A stretch of DNA of 64,000 nucleotides from Megamonas hypermegale_A. GTDB lineage: Bacteria > Bacillota > Negativicutes > Selenomonadales > Selenomonadaceae. Position numbers and translations under genes: made by a program. The stretch is from the NCBI RefSeq assembly GCF_030371585.1, contig NZ_JAUDCE010000007.1. One strand, written 5' to 3'. Within the stretch, counting starts at the first letter, position 1; each line of letters starts with the position of its first letter. This document shows, in pieces, positions 59,102 through 64,000 of this stretch. The notes under the pieces are model-generated. The model searched no databases. It saw only the letters and a list, made by a program, of their open reading frames with translations, and was not told the origin of the DNA.

Positions 59102-60046
59102 TTGAAACTTCCAGAACTGAAAATTGGCAATAAAATTGCAAAAGTACCAATTATTCAAGGTGGTATGGCTGTACGTTTATCTACGGCAAGACTGGCAGCT
59201 GCTGTCGCTAATGAAGGCGGTATCGGACTAATCGCTGCATCTGGTATGCCGACTGATGAATTAAGGTATGAAATTCGCTTGGCGCGCTCTTTAACGTCTG
59301 GAATTATTGGTATTAATATCATGGTTGCAGCTAGAGGATTTAGTGAAGTTGTAAAGACTGCTATCGAAGAAGGCATTGACCTTGTAGTAGCTGGTGCAGG
59401 ATTTTCCCGCGATATGTTTGGTCTTGGAAAAGAATCCGGTACGCCGATAGTACCGATTGTTTCATCTGTTAAATTAGCGAAAATATCCCAACGTCTTGGC
59501 GCTACTGCGATAGTCGTAGAAGGAAAGGAAGCTGGCGGCCATCTGGGCACCACTTCTTCTGTACGCGAGTTAATTCCTGCTATCACTAAAGCGGTAGATA
59601 TTCCTGTTGTTGCAGCAGGTGGTGTACTTACAGGTCAGGACATTGTTGATCTTATAAAGATGGGCGCAAGCGGTGTGCAGATGGGCTCCCGTTTTGCTGC
59701 CAGTGAAGAATCGAATGCTGCTCCGGCACTGAAAAGATTTTATTTGAATTCCCAGCCGGACGACATCGTAGTTATTCATTCCCCGGTAGGTCTGCCGGGA
59801 CGGGCCGTAAGAAATCCGTTCGCGGATAGAATTATGGTGGGGCCGGTTCCGCCGAAAACTTGCAAGGCATGTCTTAAAAACTGCAAGCATAATTTCTGCA
59901 TAATAGATGCGTTAATCCGTGCAGAACAGGGCGATGTGGAAACAGGTCTCGTATTTACAGGCGAATATATACACAGAATCAAAGAAATATTGCCGGTTAA
60001 AGAAATTATTTCTCGTCTGAAAACTGAAATTGCGGCAATAGACTAA
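59102..60046 (+). CDS. second FabK/nitronate monooxygenase-like flavoprotein
   Basis: A 314-aa protein of the same fold as FabK (PIIQGGMAVRLSTARLAAAV, GINIMVAARGF, EAGGHLG, AAGGVLTGQDIVDLIKMGA, QMGSRFAASEES) but with its own feature: a Cys cluster KTCKACLKNCKHNFC at about residues 256-270, absent from the first copy. Position between acpP and fabF suggests a fatty-acid role, for example another enoyl reductase or unsaturated-fatty-acid step (no fabZ/fabM is in this operon). A nitronate monooxygenase is the alternative. TTG start with GGAGGAG. Confidence 0.8.
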   Translation: MKLPELKIGNKIAKVPIIQGGMAVRLSTARLAAAVANEGGIGLIAASGMPTDELRYEIRLARSLTSGIIGINIMVAARGFSEVVKTAIEEGIDLVVAGAGFSRDMFGLGKESGTPIVPIVSSVKLAKISQRLGATAIVVEGKEAGGHLGTTSSVRELIPAITKAVDIPVVAAGGVLTGQDIVDLIKMGASGVQMGSRFAASEESNAAPALKRFYLNSQPDDIVVIHSPVGLPGRAVRNPFADRIMVGPVPPKTCKACLKNCKHNFCIIDALIRAEQGDVETGLVFTGEYIHRIKEILPVKEIISRLKTEIAAID

Positions 60047-60062
60047 ATGAGAGGTGTTTGTT

Positions 60063-61304
60063 TTGACAAATAGAGTAGTTATTACTGGGTTGGGAGCGAT
60101 TTCTCCTATCGGTATTGGTAAAGACGCTTTTTGGCAGGGCTTGATTGCCGGTAAAAGCGGTGTGGATAAAATCACTCATTTTGATGCCAGTGATTTTAAG
60201 GCTCAGATTGCAGCAGAAGTAAAAGACTTTAAAGCGGCTGATTTTATCGACAGAAAAGAAGCAAGACGCATGGACAGATATACGCAGTTTGCCATTGCTG
60301 CTACGAAACTTGCTTTTGAAGATGCAAAAATGGATTTATCCAAAGAAGATAAAGAACGCATCGGCGTATTCATCGGCAGCGGCATCGGCGGTATTGAAAC
60401 ACTGCACGACCAGTACAAAGTCATTTTTGAAAAAGGACCGGCTCGTGTCAGTCCGTTCTGCGTGCCGATGATGATTAGCAATATGGCTGCCGGAATGACG
60501 TCCGTAACTTTCGGTCTGCAAGGTCCGAGCATCTGTCCGGTAACAGCTTGTGCAACCGGCACGAATGCAATCGGCGATGCTATGCGCGTAATTCAGCGCG
60601 GCGAAGCTGACGTTATGGTGGCAGGCGGTACGGAAGCATGTATTTCTCCATTGCCGGTAGCAGGCTTTGCTTCCATGAAAGCTCTCTGCACGGATATGAA
60701 CGACAATCCGCAGAAAGCTTCCCGTCCGTTCGATAAAAACCGCAGCGGTTTCATCATGGGTGAAGGCGCCGGTATCGTCATTCTGGAAAGTTATGAACAT
60801 GCCGTTGCCCGCGGTGCTGAAATTTATGCGGAACTTGCAGGCTATGCCATGACTTCCGATGCTTACCATATGACAAGCCCAGACCCTGTAGCAAAACAGC
60901 CGGCCCGCTGCTTTAGAAATGCCGTTAAAGACGCCGGTCTTGAAATGACGGATGTGGATTATATCAATGCACACGGTACATCTACTCAGCTTAACGAAAA
61001 AACGGAAACGAACGCAATCAAACTTGCATTCGGCGAACATGCGTATAAATTAGCTATCAGCTCCAATAAATCCATGATTGGTCACCTTCTCGGTGCTGCC
61101 GGCGGTATTGAATGTATTGCTACTGCTCTGACAGTGAAAAACGATATTATTCCGCCTACAATCAACTATGAAACTCCAGATGAAGAATTAGATTTGGATT
61201 ATGTTCCAAATGTAGCAAGAAAACAGACAGTAAACGTTGCTATGTCCAATTCCTTAGGCTTTGGCGGTCATAATGCGACTATTCTTCTGAAGAAGATTAA
61301 ATAA
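60063..61304 (+). CDS. fabF: 3-oxoacyl-ACP synthase II (FabF)
   Basis: A 413-aa elongating condensing enzyme. Triad: Cys in VTACATGTNAIGDA (about 165), His in NAHGTSTQLN (about 303) and His in SNKSMIGHLLGAAG (about 340). TTG 60063 is chosen (TNRVVITGLGAISPIG), 8 nt after AGAGG; GTG 60054 overlaps the RBS. It elongates acyl-ACP with malonyl-ACP. Lies 10 bp before rnc. Confidence 0.95.
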   Translation: MTNRVVITGLGAISPIGIGKDAFWQGLIAGKSGVDKITHFDASDFKAQIAAEVKDFKAADFIDRKEARRMDRYTQFAIAATKLAFEDAKMDLSKEDKERIGVFIGSGIGGIETLHDQYKVIFEKGPARVSPFCVPMMISNMAAGMTSVTFGLQGPSICPVTACATGTNAIGDAMRVIQRGEADVMVAGGTEACISPLPVAGFASMKALCTDMNDNPQKASRPFDKNRSGFIMGEGAGIVILESYEHAVARGAEIYAELAGYAMTSDAYHMTSPDPVAKQPARCFRNAVKDAGLEMTDVDYINAHGTSTQLNEKTETNAIKLAFGEHAYKLAISSNKSMIGHLLGAAGGIECIATALTVKNDIIPPTINYETPDEELDLDYVPNVARKQTVNVAMSNSLGFGGHNATILLKKIK

Positions 61305-61314
61305 GGTCTTGTCA

Positions 61315-62025
61315 ATGGAATTATCACAGGAACGCAAAGCAAAATTATCCGTGCTGGAAAATGCTTTGGGTGTAAAGTTCAATAATATCGCTTTATTAAA
61401 TCAGGCATTGACGCATACATCATATGCCAATGAATTTAAAGGCGCGATTTCCCATAATGAACGCCTGGAATTTTTGGGCGATGCCGTGTTGGAACTGGCT
61501 TCCAGTACGTATTTATTTAAACATTTCCACCAGATGCCGGAAGGTGAGCTCACGAAGGCAAGAGCTTCCGTCGTATGTGAAACGAGCCTGGCAAAACTGG
61601 CAAGAAAACTTCATGTCGGCGATTATCTGCTACTCGGCAGAGGTGAGCGCATGACCGGCGGAGAAAACCGCCCGTCCATACTCGCGGATGCTTTCGAGTC
61701 GATTATCGGCGCTATCTATATGGACCAGGGCTGGAGTACGGCATATGACTACGTATTAAATAAACTGCATGAAGAATTTATCGCTGTAGAACACGGTTAC
61801 AATCTGAAAGATTATAAAACTATTCTGCAGGAAGTCGTACAGGGAAAAGGCCAGCAGGCGGAATACAAAATGATATCCGAAGAAGGCCCCGATCATGCCA
61901 AAGTGTTTGAATTTGCCGTAAAAGTCAATGGCAATATCGACGGTATCGGCAAAGGTACAACAAAAAAAGAAGCGGAACAGCATGCCGCTTGGGAAGCACT
62001 CAAAAAATACGGTATAGAAAAATAA
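61315..62025 (+). CDS. rnc: ribonuclease III
   Basis: A 236-aa double-strand RNA nuclease. Catalytic signature NERLEFLGDAVLEL at about residue 42; the second acidic pair is in LADAFESIIGAIYMD; a C-terminal dsRNA-binding domain (about 160-236) ends KKEAEQHAAWEALKKY. ATG 61315 has AAGG 8 nt upstream, while TTG 61309 is too near the RBS. Last gene of the fatty-acid operon, as in many Firmicutes. Confidence 0.96.
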   Translation: MELSQERKAKLSVLENALGVKFNNIALLNQALTHTSYANEFKGAISHNERLEFLGDAVLELASSTYLFKHFHQMPEGELTKARASVVCETSLAKLARKLHVGDYLLLGRGERMTGGENRPSILADAFESIIGAIYMDQGWSTAYDYVLNKLHEEFIAVEHGYNLKDYKTILQEVVQGKGQQAEYKMISEEGPDHAKVFEFAVKVNGNIDGIGKGTTKKEAEQHAAWEALKKYGIEK

Positions 62026-62033
62026 TGATATAA

Positions 62034-62066
62034 AATAACAGGAGGAATTTTCTTCCTGTTATTTTT
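62034..62066 (+). terminator. terminator of the fatty-acid operon
   Basis: AATAACAGGA pairs with TCCTGTTATT, followed by T5. The loop contains GGAATTTTCT. Confidence 0.85.
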
Positions 62067-62093
62067 GCATGCACTAGAAAAGAGGCTAATATT

Positions 62094-62480
62094 ATGATGA
62101 ATGAAATGAACATCGGCGCTGTCGGCAGGGCGGAAACTGTCGTGAATGAATATAATACAGCCAAAGCAATGAAAAGCGGCGCACTTGATGTGTTTGCCAC
62201 ACCTTGCATGTGCGCTTTAATGGAGGAAGCAGCCTGCAATGCCGTCAGAGATTATCTTGACAAAGGTATGGGAACGGTCGGCATCAGCCTTAATATTACG
62301 CATGATAAGCCGAGCGCTCCGGGCAGTAAAATTACGGCGACAGCAACGCTTACGGCCGTTGAAGGACGAAAACTCGTTTTCGATGTACAGGCGCAGGAAA
62401 ATGACAAAATAATCGGTAAGGGAACGCATGAGCGTTTTATTATAAATAACGCAAAATTCATGGCGAAACTGCAGAAATAA
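62094..62480 (+). CDS. hot-dog fold thioesterase (FlK-like)
   Basis: A 128-aa single hot-dog domain. ATPCMCALMEEAA, the Thr/Cys and Glu of the FlK/YbgC-like thioesterases, then GISLNITHDKPSAPGSKITA and KGTHERFII. Substrate is likely a short acyl-CoA. It lies between two terminators and is probably transcribed alone. RBS GAGGCT. Confidence 0.8.
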   Translation: MMNEMNIGAVGRAETVVNEYNTAKAMKSGALDVFATPCMCALMEEAACNAVRDYLDKGMGTVGISLNITHDKPSAPGSKITATATLTAVEGRKLVFDVQAQENDKIIGKGTHERFIINNAKFMAKLQK

Positions 62481-62556
62481 AAAAAGAGGTTCTACAATAA
62501 ATATTGGAGCAAGAAAATTTTCTTTTATCCTAACATTTATTATAGAACCTCTTTAT
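62475..62556 (+). terminator. terminator after the thioesterase gene
   Basis: AAAGAGGTTCTA pairs with TAGAACCTCTTT; the arms continue with AATAAAT/ATTTATT around a ~35-nt interior. Confidence 0.8.
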
Positions 62557-62584
62557 TATGGACTGAGCTTTTTTGTTTTCTATA

Positions 62585-62637
62585 TTGTCAACTCGTGAGG
62601 TTTCAAAGTTGACTAGAGCTGTAATATTGCCTATAAT
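62585..62637 (+). promoter_or_regulatory. promoter overlapped by a BirA-like operator
   Basis: TTGACT (62609-62614), 17-bp spacer, TATAAT (62632-62637). TTGTCAAC (62585-62592), 15 nt, GTTGACTA (62608-62615): an inverted repeat with the arm size and spacing of Firmicute biotin operators, its right arm over the -35 element. The gene unit includes bioY. Confidence 0.65.
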
Positions 62638-62662
62638 ATGAACAGAAAAGGCAGGTATATAT

Positions 62663-63211
62663 ATGATACAACTTATACAGAATTTGGCTAAATGCGATGA
62701 AAAATTTTTCTCCGGCTGGATTTTGGCTCATGCTCGGATTGTACTTGATGGAAAAGCTGTTTTTTATTCTAATAAACTCCTAAGCGCTGCTGAGAGGCGA
62801 GCTGTTTTTTCCGTTACAGGGACTGATGAAAATAATATAACGCGGCAAAGTTTGAAAGTTCTGCTGCTTTTACCGAAGGCGACGACAGGAAAAATTTCGT
62901 CCAAAGCAGAAATAAAGGGCTCTTTGCTGGATATGCAGAAATTTTCCGTCAGGCAGATAAATGAATACATTGCTTTGTCCGGTGATAAAAATATCATTCA
63001 TCAGAGAGTAAGACCAATTGTGCCGGGGTTGATGATGGTTTTATATTTATATGATTTTTTCCGTTCGCAAAGTGATTGGGATATACGATTTCTCAATCCG
63101 GTGTATGCAGATGATGAAGTCTTTTTTTACCGACAGGATAACGGCGTAAATGCTTACGTTAATAATAAATTGGTTTTGACTATAAAATTTAAAACAGGAC
63201 AGGTGAATTAA
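62663..63211 (+). CDS. MaoC/FabZ-like hot-dog dehydratase domain protein
   Basis: A 182-aa protein. The C-terminal half (about 95-182) has the hydratase 2 pattern SGDKNIIHQRVRPIVPGLMM, with the Asp/His pair of MaoC-type (R)-hydratases; the N-terminal half (about 1-90) looks like a second, degenerate hot-dog domain without motif. It probably dehydrates a 3-hydroxyacyl thioester. It is the first gene of a unit with bioY and a thiolase; its stop is directly followed by the bioY ATG. Confidence 0.65.
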   Translation: MIQLIQNLAKCDEKFFSGWILAHARIVLDGKAVFYSNKLLSAAERRAVFSVTGTDENNITRQSLKVLLLLPKATTGKISSKAEIKGSLLDMQKFSVRQINEYIALSGDKNIIHQRVRPIVPGLMMVLYLYDFFRSQSDWDIRFLNPVYADDEVFFYRQDNGVNAYVNNKLVLTIKFKTGQVN

Positions 63212-63757
63212 ATGTCAACTACTTCTTCCCATAATAAAACGCTGGAGATGACGCGGCTGGCTCTGCTCGTTGCCATGAACTGCGTTTCAGCTTATATCAT
63301 CATACCGCTTCCGTTTTCGCTGTCGCCGATAGCATTGCAGACGCTAATCGTAAATCTGGTGGGATTTGTGCTTTCGCCGAAACAGGCGTTCATCACCATG
63401 CTGATTTACATTTTTGTCGGTCTTGTCGGTGTTCCTGTATTTACAGGCGGTACGGCCGGTCCGGCGAAGCTTTTCGGCCCGACCGGCGGCTATATTTTCG
63501 GTTTTATGGTAGCCGCTGTACTCATTGCCTGGCTTAAAGGCAGTGCGTATAGTTTTAAGCGATTTGCTTTAATCGGTGTCTGCCTCGGTATTCCTGTAAT
63601 TTATTTTTTCGGTGCCGTGCAGTTAAAACTTTTAACCGATATGAACTGGGAAGCCGTACTTTTAACGGGCGTTCTGCCGTTTATTCCGCTTGATATCGTG
63701 AAATGTCTTGCGGCCGTGGCATTGGCAAGACCGATACTGAAAATTTTCAACAGGTGA
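63212..63757 (+). CDS. bioY: biotin transporter S component BioY
   Basis: A 181-aa membrane protein with six helices. ALQTLIVNLVGFVLSPKQAF, GLVGVPVF and GTAGPAKLFGPTGGYIFGF form the BioY signature; PFIPLDIVKCLAAVALA is the conserved end. It binds biotin and works with an ECF module encoded elsewhere, or alone. It starts immediately after the dehydratase stop. Confidence 0.95.
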   Translation: MSTTSSHNKTLEMTRLALLVAMNCVSAYIIIPLPFSLSPIALQTLIVNLVGFVLSPKQAFITMLIYIFVGLVGVPVFTGGTAGPAKLFGPTGGYIFGFMVAAVLIAWLKGSAYSFKRFALIGVCLGIPVIYFFGAVQLKLLTDMNWEAVLLTGVLPFIPLDIVKCLAAVALARPILKIFNR

Positions 63758-63762
63758 TAGAC

Positions 63763-64000
63763 ATGAATGATGTGTATATTTTAGGCGGACTGCGCAGTCA
63801 TATCGGTATTCGCAACGGAATTTACAGGCATGTTCCAGCGGAAATTCTCGGTGCGCATGTTTTGAAGCAGGTTGCGGCAAAATATAAACTTGACAGTATT
63901 GATTATATTATCGGCGGCAACGGTGTCGGAGCCGGCGGTAATATCACCCGTTTAATGGCGCTTGAAGCAGGTATGGATTATTCCGTGCCTGCTTTTACTG
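63763..64000 (+). CDS. thiolase family protein (N-terminal part; cut by window end)
   Basis: The first 79 codons read MNDVYILGGLRSHIGIRNGI, then PAEILGAHVLKQVAAKY and the start of the GNGVGAGGNITRLMALEAGM region, which fits the N-terminus of acetyl-CoA acetyltransferase-type thiolases. The active-site Cys would lie just past the window. ATG 63763 is 5 bp after the bioY stop with CAGGTGA upstream, so it is in the same transcript. Confidence 0.8.
   Translation, partial: MNDVYILGGLRSHIGIRNGIYRHVPAEILGAHVLKQVAAKYKLDSIDYIIGGNGVGAGGNITRLMALEAGMDYSVPAFT

Overview
The window looks like a chromosome segment of an anaerobic, diderm-type Firmicute, most likely of the class Negativicutes. The supporting traits are Na+-pump decarboxylase subunits, FabK-type fatty-acid synthesis under FapR, a T-box, ZTP and FMN riboswitches, L27 with the Prp protease, and UbiA/UbiD enzymes of menaquinone type. 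Coding sequence is of moderate G+C and spacers are very AT-rich. I cannot name a genus. No rRNA, tRNA, CRISPR array, prophage or transposase gene was found.

Layout. 0-2 kb: gamma and beta subunits of a Na+-translocating decarboxylase plus an overlooked 55-aa gene. 2-5 kb: uracil permease, guanine deaminase, and the rplU-prp-rpmA operon. 5.5-12.2 kb: metG-tatD-yabE-like-rnmV-rsmA-xth, the classic Firmicute order, interrupted by a small type I toxin-antitoxin-like locus. 12.2-18.5 kb (minus): OFA-family transporter under a ZTP riboswitch, RNase J, hemW, lepA. 18.6-24 kb: Rrf2 regulator, brnQ, T-box-controlled leuS, a DUF1624-type membrane acyltransferase. 24.2-29.8 kb: a GntR-controlled sugar-acid operon (garR-like, otnK-like, class II aldolase, lone PTS IIA, 5'-truncated gntP). 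29.9-35 kb (minus): ubiD-ubiA-folD-fhs, with fhs under a second ZTP riboswitch. 35.5-41 kb: an eroded arabinofuranoside locus (AraC, kinase remnant, half a GPH symporter, intact GH127) and two Uma2-family genes, one frameshifted. 41-43.5 kb (minus): polyprenyl synthase, two TatA-type genes and tatC. 43.7-49.1 kb: metallo-hydrolase, FMN riboswitch with ribDEBAH, FSA-type aldolase. 49.4-53.3 kb: yfcE-like, rodA, tmcAL, yceD-rpmF. 53.4-62 kb: fapR-plsX-fabH-fabK-fabD-fabG-acpP-fabK2-fabF-rnc. 62-64 kb: hot-dog thioesterase, then a hot-dog dehydratase-bioY-thiolase unit whose promoter overlaps a BirA-like operator.

The most interesting signals lie outside the housekeeping genes. (1) A dispersed ~490-bp noncoding repeat occurs three times; its long hairpins differ in sequence between copies but keep their pairing. 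(2) A MITE-like element with inverted ends and flanking direct repeats is present twice, plus a fragment. (3) A possibly biotin-regulated dehydratase/thiolase unit next to bioY could mark an unusual route to the pimelate moiety of biotin. (4) A type I toxin-antitoxin candidate has its ribosome-binding site in a hairpin. (5) A ZTP riboswitch controls an OFA transporter. (6) Two loci show recent gene decay by internal deletion.
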